From positions 1-59,698 of the forward strand of contig JAUCBJ010007071.1 of NCBI GenBank assembly GCA_032718475.1: a stretch of DNA of 59,698 bases, given 5' to 3'. The notes beneath the pieces were generated by a model. It was not told where the DNA came from, searched no databases, and was given only the letters and a program-made list of their open reading frames with translations. The translations under genes and the position numbers were made by a program. Positions 23,021 through 34,200 of this stretch are shown here, piece by piece. Positions within the stretch are counted from its first letter, which is position 1; each line of letters starts with the position of its first letter. This DNA comes from Nemertoderma westbladi. Lineage: Eukaryota > Xenacoelomorpha > Nemertodermatida > Nemertodermatidae.

Positions 23021-24170
23021 AGCTAGTTATTTTTCAAATTTAAAATAACTAGTAATACAAAAAATTTATTTATTCATATTATTTATTTATTAGAAAATTT
23101 ATCTACCAAATTGGATATTTTTTTAAATTTACTAGCTATTTTAAAATTAAAAAAAACTAGCTATATGATCTAGAACATTATATTTTTTCTTTTATTTATG
23201 TTCTAGAATAGTATATGATTCTTTTTTTTGTTCTAGAACTCTTCAATGTTGCCATAGTAACAATGACATATGTTTTAAAATTGCAGTTCTATACGGAACT
23301 CTAGCCTTTTCAATTATAAAAACAAAATGTGAAAACATAGATATTCCAGAACTATGCCTAAATAGCAATAATAGCTAGTGTTCTAGAACAAACTTTTTTC
23401 CAATGGATTCATGAAGTGTTGGGGAACAACATCTAATAGAAAAACGGCAAAAAATGCACATGCAAAATATCTGGGTGGTGTGGGGGGGGGGGGGGGGGAA
23501 GTAAAAAATACCGTGTTTTTACCAAGTCAACACAACAACGAAATATATACATGACCAAGTCAACATTGTATTCTGAAAAAACAAATGTGTTTCTACCAGT
23601 TCAAGTGTTAAAAAATATTTTTACTAGCAAATAAAAAATTATTAGCTAAATTAATTAAAATCACTAGTTACGATGAAAATTTGTAGTTGTTAGGGATTGT
23701 TTTTAACACTAATCAAATAAAAAATGCCAAAAAATCCATTTTTAAAAATCTTCTACAACAAAAACATATTATTTGTTCTTGAACATTACTTTGTAACACG
23801 TGAATACGTGAACACATGAATAAACAATATGTTCTAGAACGTTTTTTAAAAAAGTAAGAACAGCTAACTTTGAAAACTACAAAAAACTATTTAATTGAAA
23901 ATGCTCTAGAACAACAATTATTTGTTCTAGAAAAAAAATTCTTAAAAAAAATTAATAGACAATATGTTCTAGAACATTTAAAAAAATAAAATTGACAAAA
24001 ACTATCTAGTATGAAAAATTTAGTGGGGAGTGTGCCCAAAAACAGTAGTACAACTGTAGTAAAAAATGACCAACATGTATAAAATTTTACAAAAGCTTGA
24101 ACATTGCTATAACGAAGCGCAAAAGTGGGGTGAATATGAAAATCACTGGCTCCATGAAAAATTCGCATAT

Positions 24171-24547
24171 TGGGTCCATATTACCATGGCAACTGGGGTT
24201 CTTTTGGAAAACATAATCTCCAAAGGCCCTACATAACTCTAACCCTCACCTACCGGCCACGGTACCTACTCTGAATACTTCATTTTACAGCAAATACCAG
24301 GATTTTTTTAAAGCGTTGCCTAATACAAAATCATGAAACATTATAAATATATTGTGTTCTTCATTTCTACAGTAGTAGGCCTATTCGCTAATATAATATT
24401 CGCTACTTTTAAAATAGACCTACTCCAGTAACAACCGCTTATGATGATTGACAAATGGTACAGTATTTGTCGGCTGTGTAGTACGATTCAATAAAGTTTG
24501 ATAGAAGTCTGACTGATCCCAACAGCAACCGGGATAATTATTATTAT
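24171..24547. other. Intergenic before the BEL/Pao 5' LTR
   Basis: Short spacer between the AT-rich fold-back region and the LTR. No gene seen. The five bases before the LTR are ATTAT; no matching copy was found at a right-hand end of the element, whose proper 3' end is missing. Confidence 0.5.
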
Positions 24548-25719
24548 TGTAAAGGCTTTTGCGGAATTAGCCGGTTATTTTCCCCGTAAAGTACTCTGTG
24601 GTTGGTTTGGCGGGCGTGGAGGGCCGTGTCCTTACTGTACTGGTGTTTTAGAGGACATAAAAGCCATTTCTTCTGTATGTGTACTTTAGCGGACATAATT
24701 AGCAATTCTATGACGCAATACGCCAGATCCTCTTGAAACAGTGTAGCTACCATGACGACGGCTAACAGCTGATGCTGTACACGTGGAGCTTTTTCTTTGT
24801 TCTCTGTTCCTTCTTTGTTCGGTCGACCAATCAGAGCGTTTTTTGCCTCTGTGTTAGAGATTGTATATAGAAACTCGTGGAGTTGAGTCAGTATGTGATT
24901 TTGTCCACAGCCTACAACACCGGCTTTGGAACCTCCGTGTTTCAGTCTTTAGCCCAACATTAGTAGGCTTAATTATAGAACGTATATCTGTTATCATAAC
25001 GCATGTTTACAATCATAACTGCATTCATAACCATTCACACCTTAAACTTTGTACTGCTATTTACTGTGGGTTATTCATTATATTTGTTGATGGAATATTA
25101 TATTTGGAATACTGATAAATAATCAGACACCCCAATCTTCTTGATATACTAAAGGTTAGAGAGACCGGTTACATATAATGATTGCGACTTACATTAAGTG
25201 GTTTGAAGTGAATCTAATGCTATTTTATAGGCCCTACATGTATTGTCTGTTGTTCTCTTTATATGTGACTAAAATTAGTGAAGGTCGGCAGATCAGTGTG
25301 CAGCATTGTGCAGTATTGTGTATGATTGTGACTGATAACAAAGCATCTCCTAAAGAATGCGCCATATACGTGAATCTATAGCCATCCCGTTGTGTCTAGT
25401 TTAAGTCATAACTCTGTTTACATATTTAGAGCGCCACGTCCTAAAGGAACTGTTAATATTTCCCGAAAGTGAATAATATTTGTCAGAGATTATATATCAC
25501 GATCAGTCGAATAATACAGTAGGCCTACCCCGCAATACGGTTAGGCTTCCGAATCCAGTCTCCCGGGTATATCCAGCGGGTGAATGATCGCGCATAGACT
25601 GGCTTCGGCTAATGTAGTGTATCAAATACTTGTCATAGTCTAAAGACGATCCATCATCTAAAAGACATCCCAATTTGGCAGGTTAAACTGCTAAAGGTCT
25701 GAAAGCGCGAACAATAACA
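24548..25719 (+). repeat. BEL/Pao 5' long terminal repeat, 1172 bp
   Basis: Begins TGTAAAGGCTTTTGCGG and ends GAACAATAACA, giving TG...CA termini. An inverted, same-length copy lies at 39317-40488. The + orientation is supported by a TATA box and TCAGT initiator in the right spacing, and by gag downstream. No clear tRNA-complementary primer site beginning TGG lies immediately after 25719, which is unusual. Nine G-to-A differences from the inverted copy are packed into 24573-24621. Confidence 0.88.
24864..24892 (+). promoter_or_regulatory. LTR core promoter: TATA box plus TCAGT initiator
   Basis: TATATA at 24864-24869 is followed 26 bases later by TCAGT (24888-24892, A at 24890), the classic animal TATA/initiator spacing. 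It lies about 340 bases into the LTR and points toward gag, fixing the LTR orientation. Confidence 0.65.
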
Positions 25720-28042
25720 GATATAGCTTCTGTATTGCAGGAGGCAATAAAGCTGAAGTACCGGCCAACCGGTACCTAGTAGGCTTGACTACCTAACCAC
25801 CTGGACCGGTACCTACAGCAGTACAGGTACAGCAGTATTATTCGATTTTGATAATTATATACCAGTAGGCCTTAATAATTAATCAGGGACTGCAGCCCTG
25901 GTTTTTTATTGAGATTTTACTTATTTCTGTCAAGTTTTATTTATTTGTAGGCCAATATTGAGCAGAGGATGTGTAAGCCTGCCCAGATTGTACAGATAAT
26001 TTGTAGGCTAGACAGTTGTCTGACTGTTGTTAAGTCTGAGGGGACTGTAGTGTGTGTAGAGCGTATGTCCGAAAAAGTACTAGTTAGGAAAGTAGGGGCT
26101 GCCAGTGCTGTGAGGTGAACCCCCTTGAAAGAATAAGTCGTACTACTCGGTTAGAACGCATACTAACTAACCATTTCGGAGTCTGCATATACTGTAGTTT
26201 ATTTGGGCTTGATAGTAGTCTGCCAGCGTTTGGTCTGTACTTTGTTTGTGTAGTCTGTACGGGTAGCGTAATATTTCTTATTTAGATAATTTGTAGGCTG
26301 GATTTTGTCTGGCTGTTGTTAGGTCTGAGGAGATTTCGGTGTTTGTAGAGTGTATGTCCGATAAAGTGGCAGTTGGGAACGTAGGGGCTTCCAGAGCTGT
26401 GAGGTAAATCCCCTCGAAAGAATAAGTCGTCCTACTGGGTTAGAACGCATACTAACTAACCATTTCGGAGTCTGCATATACCGTAGTTTGTTTAGGCTTG
26501 ATAGTAGTCTGTCAGCATTTGGTCTGCATTTTGTTTGAGTAGTCTGTACGCGTATCGTAATATTTATTATTCAGAGTTTATGCGATTATTCGCAACATTC
26601 ATATCCCCAAGTTTATTCCTACAGTAATTGTGCTTGTTATATATACCGTTATAGTTAAACTAACCCCGGTACTACATCAGGGCTGCTTGGCGTAGGTAAA
26701 GACTGGTGATTTTGTGCCCCGGTCACTCCAGCAGATACCGTGGTTCTTTTAGCTGTTCAAGTATTTTTAACTACCAATTATTTGTTGTATAAGTACTTGT
26801 ACCTAATTTAGGGTTTAGTGTACAGTGCTTTCCGAAGGTGATTAGTGTGTAGGCAGTATATTTGTGTTGTAAAGTGGTTAATAGGCACGTTGGTTCTGGT
26901 AGACCGCGGTAATTAACTTCTAGGTAGGAACATTCCGTGATACATAATGTAGTACTTATAGCGCCACGGCTATAAGTCGTCAGACGGTGGTATTTTTCTA
27001 TCTGGACAACGCAGTATATTTACTACTACTTATTATTTTCAAATACCGTAGTAACCTGTCCGTTGTAATAACCAGATATTCTAACCCTTTGTTAGGCTGG
27101 TTAGTAGACTTCTTGTAAAATTACCCTAAAAATTCGTACTTGTAATTTTTGTGTTTATTTAGAGATTGTAATCTCACCCAGAATTGTACGTAATTTGTAG
27201 TATTAAGTAACTTAGGTAAATTAGAATTATTTGTTTTAGTGTCCAACAAGTAGCACTTCACTGAGAGCGCACAGCTTCTGTGTAGTGACTCCCCCCAGAA
27301 ATAATAACATTTATTTCAAATATTGACAAAACCCATTTTAACGGGTATATATATTATAAATCAACTCAAACCGATTTATAAAATAGTAGGCCTGCCATAC
27401 ATCAATTAGGTCTAAATATCAGTTGGACTACTGCTCAAATAACGGTAATAAAGTAAGTAAAGTAACCAAGTAACCCCTAAAAAAAAAAAAAAAAAAAAAA
27501 AAAAATTCAGAAATTCAATTATTTAAAATAATTGACATACCGGTATTTACCATAGGCTTATTATATTTATTTCTATAAATTTTAGGCTGAAATTATACCG
27601 GTATTCTGTAATTAATTCTAGTCTGTAATTATACTTATATATACATTATAAGTGTAAGCTGTATACCGGTATTCACGATAGGCCTATTATATATTTATAA
27701 ATTTAGGCTGAAATTATACCGGTATTCTGTAATTAATTCTAGTTAATAATTATACTTATATATACTATAGGTGTAAACTGCATACCGGTATCCACGATAG
27801 GCCTATTATATATTTATATATACTTGTGCTGAAATTACATACCGGTATTCTGTGTCAAATCTAGTCTGTGACAATACTTATATATATACTATAAGCATAC
27901 CGGTATTCTAATATATTATATATATATCACGCTACACTGAGTAGCAGTATCGGTAATTAATTACTAGGCTAACGGTGATACTGAATTACTAGATTTGCTT
28001 AAACTGTAATATAGCAGTAGGCATTCAACTGTACAAATCAAC
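25720..28042 (+). other. Long BEL/Pao leader with tandem duplications and poly-A
   Basis: This 2.3-kb untranslated stretch lies between LTR and gag. A ~295-base unit is tandemly duplicated (about 25990-26285 and 26286-26580), sharing AGAACGCATACTAACTAACC and GAATAAGTCGT words. A run of 27 or so A residues lies at about 27479-27505. Three diverged ~120-base units with ATACCGGTATTC and GATAGGCCTATTATA occupy about 27537-27910. No open frame of note. Leaders this long are unusual for BEL/Pao and may carry packaging or translation signals, but no signal can be named. Confidence 0.6.
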
Positions 28043-30331
28043 ATGTCTGACACAAAGCAAAACCTGTCAGACAGTCTCCTAGATACAACCATATGTGACC
28101 CAGACAGGAGTGTGGAACGTGTAGGACCGAGGTTCAACTCACCTCCTACTGTAAGAAAGATCATCCCTCCCGTAGTAGTATCAGACCCTAGGCTAGTCCA
28201 ACATCGTAGGTCTATCATAGGCACTCGAGCTCAGGTCAAGCGGGACCAAGAAGCAGCGGAACAGCAACAACCCGCGAGCCAAGAACTTATTTCTCAACGG
28301 CCTAACAGCTCCAGTAGTGAGGATACTGTAGAGCTGACACCCGAGCGCGGAGCAAAGATGACGGATGCGGTTTATTCGGATCCCCTTCTCATCCTTCCTG
28401 CCGCCGTACTCACTAGGTTATTGATTGCGGTGGAAGAACACCAGATCGATTGGGCGAGAAATAAGCGATCGACTCAAGATAGTTATGTGGGATACACAAG
28501 GGAAGAACTGAAGTCTATTGTCGAGTCGCAATGGAACTTCCCCAGACCCGGACTCCCGTTTGATTTATCAGAAGCTGCCTGGGAAGACATACACAGGATG
28601 GGAGTAACCAAGGAAATCATCGATCCAGCTGTGTGGAAGAGGTCCGCAGCCAGATACGTACAGGGATTCTTCAGCTCCATGGAGCGATTAGAAGAACAAC
28701 TGTTTCAACAACCCCAAGGACCTCAAGAGCAGGGACAGCTGCTTTATCAAGTTAGAGAAAGAATTCTACGAATCAGGCTAATCTTATCGGCCTTTGAGGA
28801 GGCTTCTAAAAGAAGACAAGACACGTCGTTGCAAGTTGCCGTAAAGACTTGGTTTCAACGGGTGAGTCTCCAGGTTCAAGGAACGGCTCAGTGGAAAGCT
28901 CAGCTAGAGGAGCGCGCAACCCATGGAGAATCAACAGACGCTACTTTTTCCCAAGTGGAAAGTGAAGCGACGGCAGAGAAACCGCATAAGAGGGATGCCA
29001 TTGAAATCTATCTGTCAGACTATCAACGCTTTGTAGGAGACGAAGAGTTGAAGAGACGGCTGGAGGGACTTAGCCCTAATAGTGAAGGCGCCAAGCTTGT
29101 GTTGGACGCAATCGATGTGGATAGGTTAGCTGCAAACAAAGCTAAATTCAATGAAAGCATCCGCATCGCTAAGGTTCAAGAAGAACAAGTAAAGAAAAAA
29201 CGTATAGAAGACAGAAAGACAGCGGCAGTGGCAGCAGCAGTGGCAGTGGCAGAAGCGGAAAGAAAAGTGGCAGCGGCAACGGCAGCGGCAGAGGCAGAAG
29301 CGGAAAGAAGAGAGGCAGCAGCAGAGGCAGAAGCGGAAAGAAAAGCGGCAGTGGCAGCGGCCGAAGCGGAAAGAAAAGCGGCACTGGCAGCGGCAGAGGC
29401 AGTGGCAGAGGCAGAATGGAGAGCGTCTGAAGAGACAACTCAACTAGAGTTGGAAAATCTTCAAGAGAAGCAAGACAGCTTCAATAAACAGTTAACAGCT
29501 AGTAATATGCAGATGATGAGTCGATCTACTCCCAAAAGACAGGGATATACATCATCTGAGGAAGGCGATACCACCGATACTGAAGGCGGAGGAAATAGAT
29601 CTCGTCTAAGCAGACGTAGAAGAATATCCCACCGCCAGAAACTGCCTGATCTGCCCCCAGCTGTTAGAAAGCAACTAAATAACACAAACTTAGGTAGTAC
29701 AGAACCCACAGACCAAATAATTGAAATAGAAAGACTCCCTACTATAGTAGATGAGCCTGAAATAATTAGGCCTGTTCCCGAAGCTACTCCTTCGGTGATA
29801 GAGACACCTGTACTCCCTGAACCTACCTCTAAATTCCCTCTGCACAGCACTAAGCTATCTGTGCCACACAGAACCACCCTTGAAAATGCTCATGTCCTGG
29901 ACTCCGAGCGAAATATTAATGATTTGTCGCCCGTTGTCCCTCGTCGGCCCGCTACAACGTTGGCGGCTCCCGCTTCGGCGGTCGAGTGGGTGGATGAGAG
30001 ACGATGGGGGATGGATCTCCTGCTCGGGCAGATGCAGGAGACTGTTCAGCAATTCAAGGGCACAGTAAGGGAAAGTAGGTTAGAGTTGCAAGAAGTGCAG
30101 CAAAGCATCGCGTTAGAACGCGATAAATTAGTAAATACGCAACGAGGTATACCACCACCCCCTGTAACAATGTGTCAACCTGTTAGGTCTGAAGTATCTC
30201 ATGCGCAAGGTGTGGAGCCTACACGCATATATACTGCTAGCGAAGTAGAAACTCCTATAGTGAACCCTATTAAGGGTAATTATAGCCTGTTGATAATGAT
30301 ATTCCCTATAGACCTGATCATAATCCGATAA
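28043..30331 (+). CDS. BEL/Pao Gag N-terminal reading frame with alanine-rich coiled coil
   Basis: An ATG-started 762-codon frame. The N-terminal half is charged and helical. Residues about 390-465 are an Ala/Glu/Arg-rich repeat (AEAEAERK-type heptads, DNA 29218-29425) predicted to form a long coiled coil. An Arg/Ser-rich basic patch (SRLSRRRRISHRQK) follows, then acidic and Pro-rich linkers. The last ~17 codons turn hydrophobic, while the frame one base over continues as plausible hydrophilic Gag from about 30286 into the capsid frame starting at 30367. A single-base indel near 30283-30330 has therefore probably split one Gag. The extra N-terminal region is far larger than in typical BEL Gag. 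Structural role in particle assembly is inferred from position. Confidence 0.75.
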   Translation: MSDTKQNLSDSLLDTTICDPDRSVERVGPRFNSPPTVRKIIPPVVVSDPRLVQHRRSIIGTRAQVKRDQEAAEQQQPASQELISQRPNSSSSEDTVELTPERGAKMTDAVYSDPLLILPAAVLTRLLIAVEEHQIDWARNKRSTQDSYVGYTREELKSIVESQWNFPRPGLPFDLSEAAWEDIHRMGVTKEIIDPAVWKRSAARYVQGFFSSMERLEEQLFQQPQGPQEQGQLLYQVRERILRIRLILSAFEEASKRRQDTSLQVAVKTWFQRVSLQVQGTAQWKAQLEERATHGESTDATFSQVESEATAEKPHKRDAIEIYLSDYQRFVGDEELKRRLEGLSPNSEGAKLVLDAIDVDRLAANKAKFNESIRIAKVQEEQVKKKRIEDRKTAAVAAAVAVAEAERKVAAATAAAEAEAERREAAAEAEAERKAAVAAAEAERKAALAAAEAVAEAEWRASEETTQLELENLQEKQDSFNKQLTASNMQMMSRSTPKRQGYTSSEEGDTTDTEGGGNRSRLSRRRRISHRQKLPDLPPAVRKQLNNTNLGSTEPTDQIIEIERLPTIVDEPEIIRPVPEATPSVIETPVLPEPTSKFPLHSTKLSVPHRTTLENAHVLDSERNINDLSPVVPRRPATTLAAPASAVEWVDERRWGMDLLLGQMQETVQQFKGTVRESRLELQEVQQSIALERDKLVNTQRGIPPPPVTMCQPVRSEVSHAQGVEPTRIYTASEVETPIVNPIKGNYSLLIMIFPIDLIIIR

Positions 30332-30366
30332 ATTTATATACCGATAACTCGATATTAAATAACACG

Positions 30367-31212
30367 ATGGCCCAAGAAAGTTTTACACGTCAAATGGCTA
30401 GAAGCGAAGCCCGTCAAGCGGTAAAGGTGGGAGAGATAGTCAAGTTCAATGGAGATGAGATGAAATGGTTACCTTTTAATGAATATTATAAAGATAACAT
30501 ACAGAACTCTGTACTATCTAATGGAGAGAAACTTAGATTCCTCATCGAGTGCTTGGAAGGATCTCCCAAGTTAATAGCGTTAAAGTTTATTGGACATCCA
30601 GACGGATTAAGACAAGTTTGGGATACACTAAACATCAGGTATGGTAATAGGAATAACATAGCTAAATATTTGTATGCAAAATTAGTAGCGCCCCGAAAGT
30701 TCATTAGCAGCGGGATAATAGAGTTTTCCGATGAGATTCAAGAGATCTGTAGACAATTAGATTGGTTAGGTAAGTCTCATGAATATCAGAGTTCTATGGT
30801 CATTGGAGCCGTGGCTTCTACTTTACCGAAGGGTGGAGTAGGTACACGCTGGGATAAAAAGGTGTTATATATGATGGAACAACAACAACGAGACCCTACC
30901 ATGGCTGATCTCATGTCATTCTTAGATGGAGAAGTGAAATTACAGCTCCTAAAACAGTCCAGAGAGAAGACACCGGAAAACAAGGTAAGTGAGAAACCCG
31001 TTTCTAGGAGAAAGGTAACACCAGTGTGTTATACAGACGACGGCGAAAGCCAGACTTCTCAAGGAGAAGATAGCGGGAAAGACACTGAAAGATCTTATTA
31101 TGTCAATAAAATGCCTAAAGAACAGGTAAGTAAACTCAAGTCTCGAACCAATGACAGGAGAGAACAGGTAAGAAAAACTCCTCCTACATCTCCCAAGAGA
31201 ATTCAGGTGTGA
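30367..31212 (+). CDS. BEL/Pao Gag capsid region (DUF1759-type)
   Basis: A 281-codon frame with the Pao-type capsid layout: VKFNGDEMKWLPFNEYYKD, then LSNGEKLRFLIECLEGSPK, then WDTLNIRYGNRN and a helical tail. It ends in a TGA at 31210-31212, but the same frame continues downstream to the LINE insertion and resumes after it into zinc knuckles at 35044. The TGA therefore interrupts Gag between capsid and nucleocapsid. It could be decay or a readthrough stop; no known readthrough context (such as CTA after the stop) is present. Splits with the upstream frame by a -1 step. Confidence 0.82.
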   Translation: MAQESFTRQMARSEARQAVKVGEIVKFNGDEMKWLPFNEYYKDNIQNSVLSNGEKLRFLIECLEGSPKLIALKFIGHPDGLRQVWDTLNIRYGNRNNIAKYLYAKLVAPRKFISSGIIEFSDEIQEICRQLDWLGKSHEYQSSMVIGAVASTLPKGGVGTRWDKKVLYMMEQQQRDPTMADLMSFLDGEVKLQLLKQSREKTPENKVSEKPVSRRKVTPVCYTDDGESQTSQGEDSGKDTERSYYVNKMPKEQVSKLKSRTNDRREQVRKTPPTSPKRIQV

Positions 31213-31271
31213 AAGCCCGAAGAAAGAACGAGTGTGCACAATGTTATTCAAAATAAAGTAAGTAACATCAA

Positions 31272-34200
31272 CTACTACTACTAGGATCGGCATGCTGCAT
31301 TGCAGCTGCATTTTTAAGAATGCTGTGCCGGCTTGTCAACAAAATTGCACCGCCACAACTCCCTATCACCCATGACATTTGCTAGATCATCCGCATCTTT
31401 AAGGCCAGTGTCCTTTAAGATGCGTCTCAAGAAAGTCATGGGCTGTCCACCATGCTTATTTACTCCATGAGGCTGCCAAAGTACAAGATTATGCACTGGC
31501 TGGTCCTCACGGCGAAAGCAATGTCCTGCAAAGCGGAGGCGATTTTGTTCTAGTGTCAAGCTTGGGGGAACCAATGAGACACCTCCAATGTTATATAGTG
31601 TCTGGTTGGAGATGTGTGCATTGTACTTGACACAATGTACCCGGCGTAGCATTCTTGTGAATGTGCCATCCAGAGATTTGGTGTCCTCAGCAGTGAGAGC
31701 CCAGCATGGACTCCCGTAGAGGAGTACTGGAACTACTGCTGCTCTAAATAATCGGACCTTAAGTTTCCGATTAATTCTAGGTGACTTCCAAATCCTGGAA
31801 AGCCTATTCAAGGCTGCCCATGCCTTTCCCTTACGTATTCGAAGGTCCTCACCTGACTTCCGGATCCATGATCCCAGGTAACAGAAGTCGTCCACATGCT
31901 CAAGCATACCATCCTTTGAGCTTATGCTCATCCGATCAGAGACTTGCTGAGGACTTTCAAAGTTAACTGTCAGAATTTTGGTCTTTCTGGAGTTAATAAA
32001 AAGACCAACACTAGAAGCAGCATGTTCTAATGAGCTGAGGAGCCGCTGGGCTCCCTCTAATGATTCTGAGAGTACTCCTAAGTCATCAGCAAAGTCTAGA
32101 TCAGTTAGGTACTTGGCAGGATTTCCTCGACTTCTGGAGCCAGTAGGTGGAGTTATCATCACCCCATCATCATTATGATGATCTAAGGACATGCGTAGAA
32201 CATAGTCAACCACAATAATGAACAAGAATGGTGCAAGTGTGTCTCCTTGGAGGACGCCCCATAACACTTCAAATGGTTCTGTGTCACCGTCAACAGTAGA
32301 CACAAATGTTGTCGAACCATCGTATACTGATCTGATTGCTGCAATAATTTCATCAGGAATCCCATATAATGAAAGTATGCTGAACATACGTGAGCGAGAG
32401 ACTGAATCAAAGGCCTTGAAGAAGTCAACAAAGATAACAGCCAGATGCCTGTCTTTCTTTTTTGATAACTCTTCAATTATCCTTCTAAGTGCCAAAATGG
32501 GCTCCATGGTCCCACGACCTTTACGGAACCCATTCTGATTTCCACGTAGCAGTCTCTCAATGGGATCCCTGATGCGATTTAATAGAATTCTATTGTATAG
32601 TTTTGCAGCAATCGAGATCAATGAGATTCCCCGAAAAGAACCATAGAGTGTTAGGTTGCCCTTCTTGGGAACTGGCACCAACTTATTTGTTTTCATTTCT
32701 TGTGGGACTCTTGTTGTACGGTACATGTCTACTATGATGGGATAGATGAGCTTTAAACACTCAGGTATTTTAAAGACCTCAGGGGGAACACCATCTACTC
32801 CACTGGCACGATTGGTCTTAATGCTCTTTGCAGCAGCCTTCACTTCTGCAAAGGAGATATCGCCAATGGGAATATCTGGGAGTACAGACTCAGACACTTT
32901 TACTTCTATAAAGTTATCAGGCAATACCCTGTCATTATTGAGGAGCTTTTCAAAGTGGGCTTTCCAACCATTGAGGCGATCGGCTGGTGATTCAGCCTTA
33001 ACCTTGGTGGTTGGTTGGCTTTTCCGCCCAGTAAGCAGATTGATCGATTTCCATGCCTGGGATGATTGCCTGCTGTCGTCAGCATCATTAATGGCATCAA
33101 CCTGTTGGTTTATTAGCTCCTGTAGATTAACAGAGTACTGCCTGTTCAGGGACCTAGATGCAGCTTTAACTGCATTCTTGGCCGCTGTAGTCTGTTTGAG
33201 TCGGGACTCTTTCTGCGCCTTATGAAGGTCATTTCGGCACTTCTGAATTTTGTTGTCAGTCCAGGGGGCCCTTTTCCTGTTTCGAGGGTATACAGGAACT
33301 GTTTCTGCAGCTGCTAACTTAACTGCTTCTGTAAAGGCAGTATAGCCCTCACAGTGATCTGCCGCCTCAGAGGCAAGAGCCTCATACCTGTTGCTCAGCT
33401 GTAGTGTGAAGCTGGATCTCACACTTGGCTGTTGCAACAGAGAGGACCAGTCATGCCGTGGCAAGGCAGATTTCGTTGCTCTGCTAGCACGCAGACTAAG
33501 TCTTACCTTGGCCACAATAAGGCGGTGATCACTGGAGAAGGGTCGAAGTGTAAATGCATTACAGTCTTGTATAGAGCTCCTGTATTTCCTACGAAACAGA
33601 ATATGGTCTATCTGGGACTTGTGACCACTGGGTCCACTATGAGTCCATAGCTTTCCAGTTCGCTTCTTGAACTGGGTTCCAGCCGAAAACAATCCATTTC
33701 CAGAGATAAAATCCTGAAGATGGACAGAATTTCGGTTAACACTATTGCTATAGACCCAGGGCGATGTAGGTGATTGATGCAGACTTGCATTAAAGTCTCC
33801 CAGGAATGTTAAGAATGCATGCTGATCCACTCCATCAGTTGCTGCTTGTAGATTGTGGTAGAAATTTTCCACCTCCTCTACAGGGGCAACACTAGTTGGA
33901 GAGTAGCACACAATCAGAACCACCTTAGGAAACTTCTTAGCCAGTCTTCCAGAACATGAGAAGTGGCAACGGATGATGCGGTTAGAGATTTGGTCTATTT
34001 TGTCCAATGCTGCATGTGCAGTTGGATTCATCAATAGACCAATTCCACCATTGCCACTATCATCTGCTGACGCGAGGGCGAGTCGCCAACCGCCCCCCAT
34101 GTCCTTAATCAGAACCTCATCAGTCTGTCCAGTCTGCATTCGGTGCTCTTGAACACCCACTGCGCTAAGAGAAAGCTTATCTGCCAAGGCAGTCAGCTCA

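Larger units (their letters stand above)
19470..24170. mobile_element. AT-rich compound inverted-repeat (fold-back) element with GC-rich retroelement core
   Basis: The left arm (about 19480-20370) is the imperfect reverse complement of the right arm (about 23022-23520). Shared landmarks are ACTTTACTCCCCCACCCC versus the GGGG-rich block at 23475-23498, an RFX-like palindrome GTTACCATGGCAAC (20002) versus GTTGCCATAGTAAC (23248), and TAGCTAGTAATA words at the inner edges. A second, diverged arm-like stretch follows at 23880-24060. TTCTAGAA occurs at least ten times (for example 19614, 20088, 20341, 23201, 23231, 23381, 23832, 23925 and 23967). The arms are about three-quarters A+T; the enclosed 20385-23022 block is distinctly GC-rich and coding-like. 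Outer ends and target duplication were not resolved. Confidence 0.65.

Noticed and set aside
32183-33225. Plus-strand frames opposite the LINE ORF
   Set aside because: Antisense shadows of the intact minus-strand endonuclease-RT ORF.
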